A stretch of 64,000 bases of DNA from positions 7,138,916 through 7,202,915 of the forward strand of contig CM067522.1 of assembly GCA_034509495.1 (NCBI GenBank). The letters run 5' to 3'. Each line of letters starts with the position of its first letter. The stretch's first letter is position 1. The translations under genes and the position numbers were made by a program. Source of the DNA: Acestrorhynchus altus (Eukaryota; Chordata; Actinopteri; Characiformes; Acestrorhynchidae). The notes under the pieces are model-generated. The model saw nothing but the letters and a program-made list of their open reading frames with translations, ran no database searches and was not told where the DNA came from. Of this stretch, positions 36,011 to 49,639 are shown in pieces.

Positions 36011-38599
36011 CAGAAATATCAGTATATCAGCCAGCCCAAGCCCAGAGTGCATAATAATTTATTAAATACCCAATAAAACATTTTACGAAAAGTAGCTAGA
36101 ATGTCAGAAAGAGTCCAGAATGTCTCGTTATACTGAAAGTCTCATTTTACGTTAAACTGGTACAAAAAATAAAGCTTTAACTCAGATTTAACTCAGTGGC
36201 ACATCTTATCTACACTGTATTCTTAATATTAACCTAAAGATCAGATCGGTTAATACTCAACATTAAGAATCATGGATCAGATCAGGGGGCGAAATACCTT
36301 GATCATTCCCATAACTCTTAAGGGGGCTTTAACAACACCACACTGCTGTAATTCTAAGGATCAAAGAGATGTTAGAAACTAAAAACAACTATTTTGGTAT
36401 AAAAGGACACGAACTTTAATAGCAGACTTCAGAAGACACATAAGAAAGCATCACGTATGAACCTTTGACGTGATTTAAATCTACCCAAGACCTACATAAG
36501 ATGGAGAGAGAGTGTGAACTGCCAATCACAATCAGCTTCAAATGTTCGTATCAGTCATTTGGGGACTTAAAAGCTGCTCAAAGAATCTCAAGGGGCTTAG
36601 AGACATCAGCTAAACAAGTGAAAGATAAACACATATCAGCATTCTTTCAGTGTGTGACCATCCTGATCTACACCCTGAAGCTCCAACTATAGCACTGTAA
36701 TAAACTGTAGACTCCCACTCTTCTGGACCACCATCCCAGGTCAACCAAATATTGGCCCAGGTCAGACCCAGCAGGTAGCACGAGTGTGAATAAGCATGTA
36801 GGTCAAAGGGGAGGGCAAAGCAGCAGCAATAAAAGCAGTGTCTTGACATTTCACTCTGGGGAACATAAATACACAATGGTTTGAGGGCATACACAGAGTG
36901 TGACAAACCTTAGCTTGGAAGATTTAGGCCATTGCGATTTTTAGCACCCGAACCCCATTGAACACGGTGTCAGAAGAGGGTCAAGATGGCCAGGGGTCCT
37001 AATGACCTCACTGCATTGTTGAAGAAGGAGATAATCAAACACAACTGGCTTGTGTATCACTCAGCATCCTGCAGGAGAACAAACACTGCGTCACTGTAAT
37101 GCATTAAGGATATGTAATAGTTTGGACAAGGATGCGCCACTTCAGGACATGGCAGATGTGGACACACTGCGTGTCCAAGAACAACCCGGTTGTTAGAAGG
37201 TGAACAATAGCATGCTTTCATGGACAGCAGATCCCAAGTCAGGATGAATGACACACCACAGTGATGACTACAGACTGAGACCTACAGAGAAATGGGGACT
37301 GTATGAGAATAGAACACAATGAGAGGCTCAAACGCAGGAAGAGTGGGGTTTTCAGGTCAGCTTTAATCAGAATTTCAGAATGTAAAGCTGGGGTTATACG
37401 TCAATCAGCCAATCATATCACTGCAAATTATAAGACACTCTCTTACCATCTCATTATCGTGTGATGAATTAGTTCAAATGCCAAAGGAGTCTTCCAGTGC
37501 ATGTTTACTGCTCCGTCCACATGTACATGTGAGAGGGGGCGGGGTTAATGACATCAGTTACCCAGATATTGGGTTACAGAGGAAAATGAGAAGGGAGGGG
37601 CTGTTTGCTCTCTTTCTTTGCTCACACAGTGTTCAGAAATCGTAACAAAGGAATTATATCTTTTCTTTATTTTATTTGGACCACTGTCAAGAATTTTATT
37701 TATATTTTCATTTACATTTATTATTATAAGTATCAGTGTCAATCTAATCAATACAAATAACTCTAAATTAAATTCATCAAAATCTTTGCATGTTTAGCTC
37801 AAAAACACTCTGGATGATCAATTCTCAACATGATTTCTGAGATATAAAGTGTTTTTATATCTTTTGAAACAAAAAACTATGAACTATGTTACAGTAATCT
37901 AATGAGTATTTTCTAAATGGATTAATCTGCTGAAGATTTTCACCATTAACTGACTGATTATTTCATTTATTTATTTATTTTACAAATTTTAGATTTTGAT
38001 TTGCTTTGCTTTTTGAAATTGGTGTTCAATATTTTTTTTTCCCAATATGGACACAGAACACTGTGTTTTCATACCGTGGTATTCCTAAATGCTGCTGCCA
38101 CCCTACATGAGTGAATCCCATTATTCAGAGAACACCATTCATGAGTCATGTGCTGCTTCAGGCCGTGACATGTGAGTGTGAACTCTAAAATCATCTTTGC
38201 TCTGAGTCTCTTAATCTCAACCAACATGAAAGCAGACCTACAAACAGTAAAAGGTACAATGCTCACAGGTCCCAACTAGCTTTTACTATATGTCAGAATT
38301 TAGGGGCACGTCCTTCTGTTTTCATTGCACTGTACAGGCTGGTATTCCACAAAGAAGAATTTCTACATGTTTATATAACCTTAAAAGGATTTTTTGCCTC
38401 CCAATCTGATCATTGTACCTTAATGGTGAGTATCATCTGATACCAAGCCAAACTGATCAATTGTTCTCTCAATAGAGCCACAAAATGTAGGTACAAAGTG
38501 CTGCTAGTTTACATTTTATCAACTCCTCTTACCATAAAGGAGCACTTCTAGCTCTATAATTACAGACTGCACTCAGTCTGTGTACTGTGTTCTCTGTGT
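36011..38599. other. Non-coding, nothing recognised
   Basis: AT-rich unique sequence. No exon with splice support on either strand. Confidence 0.5.
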
Positions 38600-38890
38600 A
38601 CTTTGTTTGCCTCCTTTAACCCTGTTCTTAAATGCTCAGGACCCCACAAGACCACCACAGAGCAGGTATTAGGTGGGTCTCACCACTGCAGTGTCACTGA
38701 CATGGCATTGTGCTAGTGTGTGTAGGACTTGTACAACTGGATTAGGCACAGCAGTGCTGCTGGAGTCTTTAAACTCTGTGGTGGTCCTGTGGGGTCCTGA
38801 CCGCTGAAAAACAGAAGGCGAAAGGAGGTTTGCAAAGTATGCAGAGAAACAGATGGACTGTAGTCTGTCATTATTCAGACAACACATGAA
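38600..38890 (+). mobile_element. MITE, 'atcggtgta' family (interior)
   Basis: 'ctgttcttaaatgctcagga', 'accccacaagaccaccacag', 'cactgacatggcattgtgct' and 'cctgtggggtcctgaccgct' are in the order typical of an abundant otophysan MITE. There is an internal inverted similarity between 38639 and 38800. Non-coding. Confidence 0.6.
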
Positions 38891-39689
38891 TAATGTCTTG
38901 CTTCAGGCAGTGGCTTGTGAGTGTGCATGCACTCTATTCACTACAATCACTAAAAATAAACAGCAAAGCTAATTAGAAAGAAAGCCGATACACATAGACA
39001 CCTGCAGGGGGAGTATTTCAGAGTACACAAATCCATTACATAACATACCCTGTATTGTTGCTAAAATCAGAGACTTCCTGAACCATTATGTCATCTCCCG
39101 ATCCGATCCAAGTACCTTAACGCTGAGTGTTGTCTGATACTGAGCAACTTGTAAGATGTACCTTATAAATACCAAAGTAAACAGTTTTAATAATTTACAT
39201 TTACATTTATGGCATTGCCCAGAGAGACTTACAGAGAGACTTACAGAGAGACTTACAACAGTGCTTTGCTGTTCACTCAGAGAATATCCTTAGCTAATAA
39301 TGTAGCGTAATGCATGTAACCCTTTTAATAAGCATAAATAATAGTTGTTAATTTTATAGTGTTATTAAAATCTTAAAATACAGTGTGACAGATCTTCCTG
39401 ACCATTCAGCTCCCAGTTACTTTAAACAAACTGAGATATATTGTTTTTTATTGACCAGAAATATGAAATAGCAATTTTATAGTGTGTATGTGATTTTGAT
39501 TTAATTTTCTATGGTGTGAGTGCACTCTTCTCGGTTTTGAACACACTGATCAGTGCTACTTTACAAAAGTAATGTGTGTGCTACTCTCCCTGATAAAGTG
39601 CTTCCACATAGTTTGATTTATACCTTCCCACTTTTGGAGGCATGGGTAAAAAAGCACTAGAAGTCATTGATAGATGACACAGAAACAGT
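38891..39689. other. Non-coding, inverted LINE/SINE tail
   Basis: 39193-39290 holds an inverted LINE/SINE tail with a local triplication of 'agagagactta'. The rest is AT-rich and unique. Confidence 0.5.
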
Positions 39690-40822
39690 TTTTTTAGGTT
39701 AAGAACCATTTTGAGGTCTTCAATCGCAAGACTATTGTGTATTCAGACTAAATTACATTACTTTTTGTTTGCATACTTTGCTACTTATATTGCTTGTAAG
39801 ATCACAACCCATTCAACCATTTATCATCAGGAACTTCAAGGAGAGTGGATCAATTACAGTGAAGAAGCCTTCAGGGTGCCCAAGAAAGTCAAGCAAGCAT
39901 CAGGACCATCTTCTTATTAGGATGCACCTATGAGATCAGGTCACCACCTGTGCAGAGCATGCACAGGAAGGGCAGAGGGCAGAGGGCAGGAGTGAGATGC
40001 ACAGTGAAACAAAGGCTTTTGGAGGATGGCTTGGTTTCAAGAAGGGCAGCAAAGAAACCTCTTCTCTCCAAGAAAAACACCAAGGACAGACTGGCATTCT
40101 GCAGGAAGTGTAAGGACAGGACTGCAGAGGACTGGGGTAAAGTTACTTTCTCTGATGAAGCCTCCTTCAGACTGCTTGGGACATCTGGAAAAATGCTCCT
40201 CTGGAGAAGTTGAATGCTACCAGTCCTGTGTCATACCAACAGTGAAGCATACTGAGACCATTCATGTGTGGAGCTGTTTCTCACCATTTTGCCTAAGAAC
40301 ACTGCCATGAAAAAAGAATGGTTTCAAAGCATCCTCCAAGAGCAACTTCTCCCAATGATCCAGGAGCAATGTGGAGATGAGCCATGATTTTTCCAGTATG
40401 ATGGAGCACGATGTCACAAAGCAAAAGTGATAAACAAGTGTCTTGGTGAACAAAACATTGAAATTTTGAGTTAATGGCCAAGAAATGGCCTGGTCAATCC
40501 TCAAAAAAAGGGAGGACAAACAAAAACCCAGAACCTCAAGCACTGATTAGGCAAGAATGGGTTGCCATCACTCAAGATTTAGCCCAGAAGCTGATATGTA
40601 GCATGCCGAGGTGAATTGCAGAAGTCTTAAAGAATAAGGGTCTGAAAATATAAAATATATTTTATATATATAAAATAACACTGAAAATATAAATTCTTTG
40701 CTAAATTCTAAACTGGATGTATTTCTCTATAAAATGTTAAAATAACATGTGTAGTGATTATAATAGTAAACTTTGTGTCAACCAAAATCTGTGCTATTCT
40801 CAAAACTTTTGGCCACGACTGT
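39690..40822 (+). pseudogene. Degenerate Tc1-like transposase gene
   Basis: Plus-strand frames, broken by several stops and frameshifts, encode in order a basic N-terminal region, a Leu-Leu-Glu-Asp-Gly-Leu-Val-Ser-Arg-Arg-Ala segment, Phe-Ser-Asp-Glu-Ala-Ser-Phe (second catalytic-type Asp block) and Gln-Tyr-Asp-Gly-Ala-Arg-Cys-His (third block). These are typical of fish Tc1-family transposases. The right end is the classic terminus 'aaaacttttggccacgactg'. The left inverted terminus was not found. It is dead. Confidence 0.85.
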
Positions 40823-43800
40823 ACAGCGGCTGGTTTAGGTAGATCTGGCAACCCATCATATCCTGCTTTAGGGCCTTGAATGTGGGGTTCATTTTACTTA
40901 AACTGAGTCAATTTTTCTCAAGCAGACTTATGACTTAAAATGCCATTACTGGTCCACTGTGGACTACTGCCTCCCCCTGAGGAGGGAGCAAGAGAGTGCT
41001 TCACTGGTGGCCCACAGGTTGAGAAACCCTGAATTAATGCAAGTAAAGCCAGAACTTTCAGGATGAAGTTGTCGGAAATGTAAACAAATCCTGTACCCCT
41101 GAAATGTTTGTAGGATTTATAGCCTAAGATCTTAAGAACACTGGTTCACTGGTCCATTTCACAGCCACACCGTAAAAAGGATAGTTGAAAACATCCAAGG
41201 ACTCGGCTGGAGTCAGCAGTGACAGTGTTCCGGCTTTCTGCAATCAGGCCGTCTGGATCAGTATGTTAGTAAATGGTCTCTTACATCTTTGTTAAGCTTG
41301 TCTCAGTGTCAGATCTCCTCGCTTTACTTCCACTGCACAGCCCACTGGTAGGACACCTCGAAGACAGAGCTTCAGTGACAGACATACAGTAAACACACGA
41401 CTGACGATGAGCGATTACGTTAACGTTGCATTCACTTCTGTAAACAGTTCCACACCTCCGATTCCAGACCGTTCTGTTACCTTCTGAAAAGCTTCTCACT
41501 GCTAGTGCCTACAGGGCACGGTCCACTATAAGTGTATCAACAAAAGATCAGAACTGGATCAGGCTTAAATAGCCCATAACAATCAACTGAAATATGCCTA
41601 AACCAGGCCCGATCTCAACCCCCTGGATTGGATCTAAACATCTCTGACAAAATAAGCATAAAAATGCATAGGTTCTCATTGGGAGAGTGGATCAGGTTAG
41701 CAGGCCAAAATCAAAATCCTTCTCCAATGTTCTTCTGTGGGAAATGCTTTGTGCAGTGCTGTCCCAGGGCCCTCAGTGTGTTTGAAATCTGCAGATCTAC
41801 AACACGTATATACAAACATGAAGGTAAAATTACAGTCTTTTTATAGAAGAGCAAGTTCGAGGATGAAGGAATGTTGTAGTAATCCAGAGGATGAAACCCA
41901 TGCCTTTGAGCATGGAAACTTCTTTCATGTTAAAGACAAGTTACTCAGACTTCTAGGAAAACAATACAGTGCCTTGGAACATCTGTTTGAGCTTGTGTTT
42001 TTGAGCTGCATTAGTAATATCTGCAGCATTTCTGTTGCAGTTTCCCTCTGGATTAATAAAGTGTTTCTGATTCTGATTTCAGTATCTGGAGGTACAATTA
42101 TACAGGTCTGACTGACTCCCCTTAGATCAGTGACTGCACATATATACATTAAAAGGGGAGCAATGTCATAGAATTACCACTTTTGTTTCTCAAAAAAAAA
42201 AACAAAAAAAAACCCACACAATTAATTGTGTGTTTCGAGCAGAGAATGTTACAACGCAGTGTGATTTTATTACCTGAACCTACACCTTAACCTAAACCTA
42301 AACCTAACCCTAACCAACACCAGTGGACAGGAGCTTGTTGTCAATTATAATATATGTAAGTAAGTGTAGGCACTCAGGTAAATGTTACACATGGGGTAGA
42401 TTTCAGGCATATAAGCGCGTAAGATGTTTGAATATTGTTTGTGGTCAGTGCAGAATTCCAACTGAGACGTCTCAGGAGTACAGTGTTGTGAACTATGGTG
42501 TCTACATGGCGTCCCTTTGAACCCGAGATTCAGCTATGAATCCTAAAGGCCTCAGAACACTTCCTGTGAAACAAATGTGAGCTTACAAACGTGCATACTC
42601 TCTCTGGTGCGGTTACATTTTATATTTTTGCTGCTTTGGAAATTTTTGCAAATTTCTTACAGGCGTTTTTAAACTTTCGACGGCAAAAACAGATAACCTC
42701 TCGTCGATGAATCACACAGATACCTCCGGCTCTAAGACTTGCTCCTCAGAGTTGGCATGGCACTTACTGACCAACCACAAACTTTGTCACATTGCATCTT
42801 CATCCACAGAGTTTGCACAACTGGCATGTGCATGACACGGCAAGCAAATCCTCTGTGTGATGTCTGCGGTTGTTCGCTTTCTCCACAGTAACGTCACATT
42901 GTTGACCAAAGCCAGGTGAACGTAATCACTGCAAGAAGTGCACTAAGACCTTAATGCAGAAAGTATAGTTATGAGAGCGAAGAACTGAAGTGTGGGCTTA
43001 ATTACAGGCTCTAGCAAATAAACGCACTAAACACAATGTGTATTGTTCTGAAAATTACAAGTGAAAATGGTATTTTAATGCAGCAGATTTTTATCAAGTC
43101 ACCTGATGTACCACCTTGGGATGCTCGGAACGTTCCACAGTTGAGAACCAATGCTTTAGTCAATGAAAAGTGTCTCTTCAGTGGTATCTCTCCAAATCTC
43201 TCTTTTCAGAGCATTTGAACAGTATGAGTATGATTTTCATCTCTAAAGCATCTCTCCCACAGGAAAGTGTCCATAAATCAACGTAATCTTCTTTACAGAA
43301 ACAGGAATGTGCTTCCTCTCTTCAAGACATCCTCCTAAATAGTTTTTACGGATGTTCAGCCCATAGCTTATATTGGTCCACCCCACTCAGACACCCAGAC
43401 ACTGACAGTAGTCCCTCTGTCTGCCTTTCTTTGAAAAGCACCATTAGACTGACGTGGTCAATGAATGGCATGAAATGGACTTCAGGACAAAAACTACCAT
43501 TTACTGTCCAAGGCAACGTCCAACATGTCTGTTTTGCGCTGCTCAGATAAGATATGAATGTGCTCCACATCTTGATGTCCTTGTGTTCTACAGGAAGAAG
43601 CAGAGCCCTTGAGTCTAACAATGACACTGCCATCCACTGAATGAGTCATTCCTAGAAGACGACACTAAAACCGAACCAGCTAAGCAACTCAAGCAGCTTG
43701 CATCAAAGAAAAATTGCCCGTCATTCATTAAAATATTCATTTATTAATCGCAAGCGAGGTAAAATCTTTTAATATTGCAATATTAATTTGAGGTCCTTTC

Positions 43801-46254
43801 CCCAGCAATATGCAATTCACTCTTGTTCATTCATAATCTGGGCTTGCAGACCGTGCAATACGGTTGAAATAGCCCATGCTGGAACACGAGCACAGGTTCA
43901 CAGGACGTTCAGGTCGTTAAACGTGTACACGTGACACAGTGTGGATCAAGGCATGTTAAAAGCCCACACGTCTTTAGAAATGGAATGTCCCATCCATCTT
44001 GCACCCACTATCCCACCCCAAACTCTGATCATTCACATCAGCTTGCCATGAGCACACTGAGCAGTGTTCAGCTTTTAAACTGCCCCCCGATAAAACGCCA
44101 CTCCCTTAACTTTGGGGTAAATGATGTTATTTGCTCTGTAATTCTGTCTCAAACACATTCGGACAGATCGTTCCTGAACTGTGAAGTCAAGAGTGATGGC
44201 TGTTAAATGGCACTCATTTCTTCTTCTCCCTTTAACAGAATACTTTCATACAGGGAACAATTACAGGATGCTGTCCTCATTATTATAGGCTTCTGCCAAC
44301 ATATTTCTTGGGCCCTTGGTTTAGGCTGAGACAAAGCTTTCACGCCCTTTTCTCTCCTAAAACAAATCCCAGTACACCTCTTTCCTAATCAGCTGCTCTA
44401 TGGGCGAGCACTGCCTTGCATACTAAAGACATCTCTTAAAAGAGCAGGGCTTCTGTGGCCTCACTGTGCAGCTGATCAGCCTCCGCTCTGGTTTTCAAAT
44501 GTAGGGATGTTCTGCCAGGGACTCGAAGTTCCTTCAGTTGAAATCCTGAAGTACACACTCCTATCTGGGCCCCGGTACTGAGTGATTTCCCCCATTGTTT
44601 TCAAGGCCCGGAGGTTCCGGCATCTAGAAAGGGAGGTTTCTGCATTCCTCGCTGTCCTTGACCCATGTGCCTTCCCCTCGCATATGGGCACTACTGGCAT
44701 CTGAGCAAAATCAGGACTGAGGTGATATCATTACTGTCAAGTTTTAAAGTTTTTAAATATCGTTCTGTTTCCAATTCGCAGAATCCTTTTTTTCTGCTCC
44801 TTCGTTCTGCTTCACCCCCTGCTCACAGCTGCTCCTGTAGTCTGCTCCCCATTCATGCTCTCTACGGAAGGTGCATGAGAATTAGTGTGTGCAAGAAATG
44901 TACATCAAATTTCATTGTTTAAATATAGTATAAATGACATTTCTTTACATCATATATCGTTTATTATATCCAGCCAAAACCTATCAAGATAACATTTTTC
45001 CACATCGTCCAGCCCTATATGTCACCCAAATCAGATTTTTTTCATGTCAATTGTAAACTTTTCAAGTCAGAACTGAGACACTTTTATATGGGGCCATAGA
45101 TTGGATACACATCCAATTTGGGGCCATGTAATAAGAATGTGAGTGTAAATTTTCCTTTTGTATTAAACAAAAAAAGTTAAAAATGTACATTTTACATTGC
45201 ACACAATATGTGACTAATGCACATGCACACATCGCGATAATGATGCTAAAACGATATACTGTGCAGCCCTTTGGTAATGACAGAGATACCAATCCCCCTA
45301 TTTACATGGGTGTACCATCAGCATGATACTGAAGCTGCTAGTTTAAGGTAAAATTGCTATGTAACGTTGCTTTACTGCTGAAACATTGAAACAAAGCTTT
45401 AAACAACAAAAAAGAAAAATGTGAACAATTAAATAAATCCAGGACTTTTCTGTGGTCTGTGATTCCGTCCTCACTGACACTTTATACAGGCTCTTCCTGC
45501 ACGGCAGTGTGTACATGTAAACAACTGCTTACAAAAACCTCTTCAATTTCAATTGTGCCAAAACCACACACAACAATCCTGCGGTGGAACCTACTGAAGA
45601 CAAAGCGGGCTTCCACACCAGGCCAGCACGAAACATCCCTGAACTTTGGGAAATGTGGGAAAGTGCTTAAAGGACATTCACTGGAGAAACCATCAATAAG
45701 GTCTCGGAGAAGACAAATGAAAACAGAACATGCTCCTTGGCTTCAGGAGCATGCACACACAGTTTCAATGGAACAGTTACTGGAAGTGCTGTCAAAGTGG
45801 ATGGTCATTTCAGCAAATATACAATGACCAGTGTATACGAATGCATGTGTCTATATTGGGAAGACTGTTGGGAAAGGAGCAGCAGGCGGTGTGGGAGTGT
45901 GGCTGGATGGGTGTGCCGGGTGATCGGCAGCCTCAGTCACATCTAACCACTTCCTCCAGAGTAACCTAGAGGAGTGCTTTAGAAGGTGGCCAGCATGGTT
46001 ACATGAATCACATACCAAACGAAAAATAGCCCAAAAATTCACAGAGGAAAAATAGCTTAAGCTGGTATTTTACTATGTGCTACCATCATAAAGCCCACTA
46101 TCACAACACAGGCCTCCTAAATGCAGCAGACCTGGTGAAAGCACTCGTCTTATTCTTCAATCAAAGTGGTTTTAACCAGAAATAGTGACTGAACCAACCT
46201 ACATTTCACAAAGCGCATCTATTCACTCGCATGGAAGTGCTGCTCCATTTAAAC
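40823..46254. other. Mostly unique non-coding DNA with small repeat pieces
   Basis: Contents: a LINE-like tail at about 42040-42085 (ctggattaataaagtgtttctg); an A-rich run at 42190-42213; a short telomere-like patch at 42280-42316; a MITE-like pyrimidine block at 44736-45020. A donor-like site on the minus strand near 41286 (AAGAT|GTAAGA) follows an open frame but in another phase than the candidate first exons. No exon is called. Confidence 0.5.
42280..42316. repeat. Short telomere-like repeat patch
   Basis: About five degenerate CCTAA-type units (cttaacctaaacctaaacct, then aaccctaacc). The G-rich complement resembles the vertebrate telomere hexamer, with single-base departures in most units. 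Confidence 0.7.
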
Positions 46255-47000
46255 GCTGAGGGTCACACAGCTCTGTGTTCTAGATTGTCACACGTTATTG
46301 AAAAATGGAAGTTCAAGGGAACTTGTCAGGTGACCAGAAGAAGCTCATTGACACTCCAACAAGAGGGTAAGCCAAAGAAGGTCATCGCTGGCTGTTCTTA
46401 GAGTGCTGCATCAAATCATATTACAGGAAAGTTGACAGGAAGGGGAAAATGGGGTGGGAAAAGGTACACAAGCAACAGGGATGAGCCTCAAGAGTCAAGA
46501 AAAGTTGATTCAAGACCTTGGAAGAGCTTCACAAGGAGTGGACTGAGGCTGGGGTCAGCGCATCAAGAGCCTCCACACTTCAGAAAATGGGCTGCAACCT
46601 CAGAATTCCCAATATCAAGCCCCCCGTGAAGCAGAGACAGCGCCAGAAATGTCTAACCTGGACTAAAGAGATAAAGAACTGGACTGTTGCTAAATTAATT
46701 TCATTTCAAGAGTCCTTGAGTCTCAACTCAAGCTCCTTGAGTCTGGAGGAAGAGTTGAGAGACACAGAATCCAGGGTGTCTTAATTCCAGTGTGAAGTTT
46801 CCCACAGGCTGTGATGGTTAAGGTGCCATGTCATCTGCTGTTGTTGGTCCACTGTGTGTTTTAAGCTCAGAGTCAACGCAGCATCTACCAAGAGATTTTA
46901 GAGCACTTCATGCTTCCATCTGCTGACCAGCTTTATGGAGTCTTGTATATTTTATGAAATACAATAATTTGAGATTCTGGATTTCTGATTTTCATGAGCA
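46255..47000 (+). pseudogene. Tc1-like element, internally deleted transposase
   Basis: Degenerate coding blocks appear in the order of a common fish Tc1-like transposase: 'ttattgaaaaatggaagttc', 'aagccaaagaaggtcatcgc', 'ggaagagcttcacaaggagt', 'aaagaactggactgttgc', 'cagtgtgaagtttcccacag' and 'gagattttagagcacttcat'. Internal deletions and frameshifts remove the catalytic blocks. The 3' part 'gagattctggatttctgatt' resembles the family's 3' flank. Confidence 0.75.
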
Positions 47001-47394
47001 ATAAACCGTGTATACAATAAAATGTGTGTATATATATATATGGATGTACATATCAAACCATCTATTCAAGGATAGTTTGTACAACACGATGATCTACAAC
47101 ATACCTCAGAATCTTCAATGGACTACCTGAAGAGACACAGATGGAAAACTAGAAGGGGCAGCAGAAGAGCAGGGAGACATCATGTTTTTTTTATCAGCTA
47201 TAGCATTAAAACTATTAATAGGTGAAGTGAACATTAAAGCAATGCATGTTTCAGGAAATATGTTTTTATGCTCCTTCCTTCTCCACTCTCGGAGATCCTC
47301 CTCTGCTCTTCTAGCAACCACGGCTTCCTTTCCCGGCACTATTTGTTATTATAAGAATATAACTAATAGAACTAAATACGACTGAAGAATCTGA

Positions 47395-47672
47395 GCCACT
47401 TTGAAAAGGCCCAAATTATGCCTGAGTCAGAGCATCTCCAAGACAGCAGGTCTTGTGGGGTGTTTCTGGTATGCAGTGGTCAGGACCTACCAAATGTTCG
47501 TCCATCTGGCTTAAACCCACAGATCCCTACTGTAGCACCAACTGCTGAACAAGTCCATGCTGGTTGTGTCTTCTGCAGTCCAGACCTCAACGGTTCAAGT
47601 TGCTTTGTAGGTGCGAGGGGGATCTACACAACATCAGGCGGGTGGTTTTAATGTTATGGCTAATCGGTGTAT
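47395..47672 (+). mobile_element. MITE ending in 'taatcggtgta'
   Basis: 'tgaaaaggcccaaattatgc', 'gagcatctccaagacagcag', 'ggcgggtggttttaatgtta' and the terminus 'tggctaatcggtgta' identify an abundant fish MITE. Part of the interior is present inverted at 35415-35680. Confidence 0.7.
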
Positions 47673-48689
47673 GTTCTCCTTCTTACTTACCGTTAGCAAC
47701 TCTCGAAACCACACTGTAACCACTTTACAGAGTCATCACATATTCACCCTCCAAACAACAACACACCAAGCTGACAATTCCCAAACCAGCATCTCCATTA
47801 ACTTCTAGATGGCAGAAGTGCTTCACTTCCTAATTGCTTTTCCACAGCAATCTGAGCCTGGTTCACACAACCTGGCATTGTGAAGTTCAACTAGGTCAAC
47901 CAGTCTGAGTAAAAAGATCCCTTTCAAAGGCCTGGAAAAAAAAACTTCATCCCATCTGATACATCAAAAAGGGCAGAAACAGAGCGGAACCTAAAACAAG
48001 GTTATCTGTGAGACAAGAAACCGTGATGGGAACAGCCTGAGTTAGGAACAGCGAATAACAGCAGGATAATCCTAGAAGAGTAAACAATAGCTTGAATGTG
48101 CAACCATGAATATTGAATGAGGAGCTGAATGAGAGGTGAGATCAGGAAGGATCAGCAATGTGTGCTGATGACTTCCAGCGGGTTACGAGATTTGAGCAAT
48201 CAGAGCAGAACTTTAAAGGGCAAATTCAGTTTTTAAACATTTACATTTACAGCTGACGTTCTTATCCAGAGCGACCCACATGCTGACATTACAGAGGTGG
48301 ACCAGAGTAGAGTCCTGCCCTCTCCAACATGGTCAGTTTTACATTAAATGATAATGGTGAAAAGTGTTCTAGCTATTACTTTGTCTCATACACTGAATGT
48401 TCCTCTCGACTGCATGAGGATTTCAGACCTCCGGCTCCTGTCACATTATTACGTTTCTCCATGAAGGCACATTTCATCATATTTATATCTTATTAATTTT
48501 ATTTGTTTTGAAGGTTTATTGAGGGTTTATTAATGTAAAACCTCAAAACAAATCTGTGGAACTCCACCTAATTTCCTTTAAGAACGTCATCAGAGCTCCT
48601 AAAGCTATTACAGCATTACTTAAACGCTTTCTGATCACAGAGCCAACGTGTTTTATATGTTATCTGGCCTTAAACAATCTTATTTTCAG
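47673..48689. other. Non-coding, inverted LINE/SINE tail
   Basis: 48237-48310 'acatttacatttacagctga ... cttatccagagcgaccca' is an inverted copy of the tail seen at 6600. The remainder is unique. Confidence 0.5.
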
Positions 48690-49090
48690 ATTTACCACCA
48701 TCATAATTATGAGATACTAAGTGATAATTCTAAGTTTGTACGTCATAATGAGATAAAGTCTTAATGAGATCGTATCTATGATGGTAAAATCATCAGACAG
48801 GATCTCATTAAGACTTCTTATAAGAATCTTATCATTATGATTGACTCGTAATTAAGACTTTGTATCTCATTATGATGTAGTGTCTCATAATTATGACTTT
48901 GTCTCATAACTGTGACTGTTACATAATTATCATTTTCTCATAAATATGACTTAGTATCTCATAATGACGTAGTATCTCATAAATATGACTTAGTATCTCA
49001 TAATGACGTAGTATCTCATAAATATGACTTGTTATGTCAACATTATGACCTCAATGACTTACTGTCTCATAATTATGACTTAGTGTCTCA
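48690..49090. repeat. Imperfect 'catattatgacttagtatct' tandem repeat
   Basis: Units of about 20-28 bp built from 'tatgacttagtatctcataa' and 'tgacgtagtatctcataa' recur many times. An internal inverted arrangement at about 48740-48860 can pair. AT-rich and non-coding. Confidence 0.85.
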
Positions 49091-49286
49091 TGTCTGAGTG
49101 AAAGTGCAGTGGTGGTACACACACTGCAGACCACACTGACGAGCGTTAGTTCAGCGTTAGTTGAATGTTTGCCTCTGGATTGAGGATATAAACACATCTG
49201 GAGACTATGATATAAAAGCACTTTACCGCAGAAACGTTCACATGAGGTTACAGTCAGCTTCATAAAGGGCTGAGAGGGTGACTGAC

Positions 49287-49340
49287 CTGTGGAGTGTCCA
49301 TAAAAACACTGTGTCTGAACTTCCCTCTCCGGATCTCCAT
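49287..49340 (-). CDS. Candidate first coding exon (distal)
   Basis: On the minus strand an ATG at 49340-49338 opens 18 codons (Met-Glu-Ile-Arg-Arg-Gly-Lys-Phe-Arg-His-Ser-Val-Phe-Met-Asp-Thr-Pro-Gln) that end at a consensus donor (CCACAG|GTCAGT) in phase 0. The frame is open further upstream to 49622 within a GC-richer patch (49300-49620), consistent with a 5' exon and promoter. The plus strand of the same patch is also open, so chance is possible. The product is not recognised. It would be divergent from the kinase locus to the right. Confidence 0.35.
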
Positions 49341-49639
49341 CTCCAGCGCTGAACCCCGAGCGACTGTGGCTCTGCTGGACTGCTTTCTGCAGAACATCCT
49401 GAAGCAGCCGGACCTGCAGAACCCTGCAGAGAGAACCCTGTCTGTCCGTCTGTCTGTGTGTAAAGGGCCAAAGCAGAGTTTAAAGTGTAGTTTCTGTTGG
49501 ATCAGACAGGAGACCACAGACGACACGTTGGAGCTCTGCTCCCTCTTCAACAGCAGCTCAGCTGAGACCCTCAGACAAGCTCTGACTCCCCCCACAGGGA
49601 GAAGAGCGACCCCTGTCGGCATTGCTGGTGTACTTGACT

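Noticed and set aside
41737..42111. Plus-strand frame of 124 codons
   Set aside because: Its 3' third runs through a LINE-type tail (aataaagtgtttctg), and the remainder lacks recognisable similarity or splice context.
45459..45827. Plus-strand frame of 122 codons just before a Tc1-like relic
   Set aside because: It begins without an ATG in convincing context, has no recognisable domain, and leads into transposon-rich sequence.
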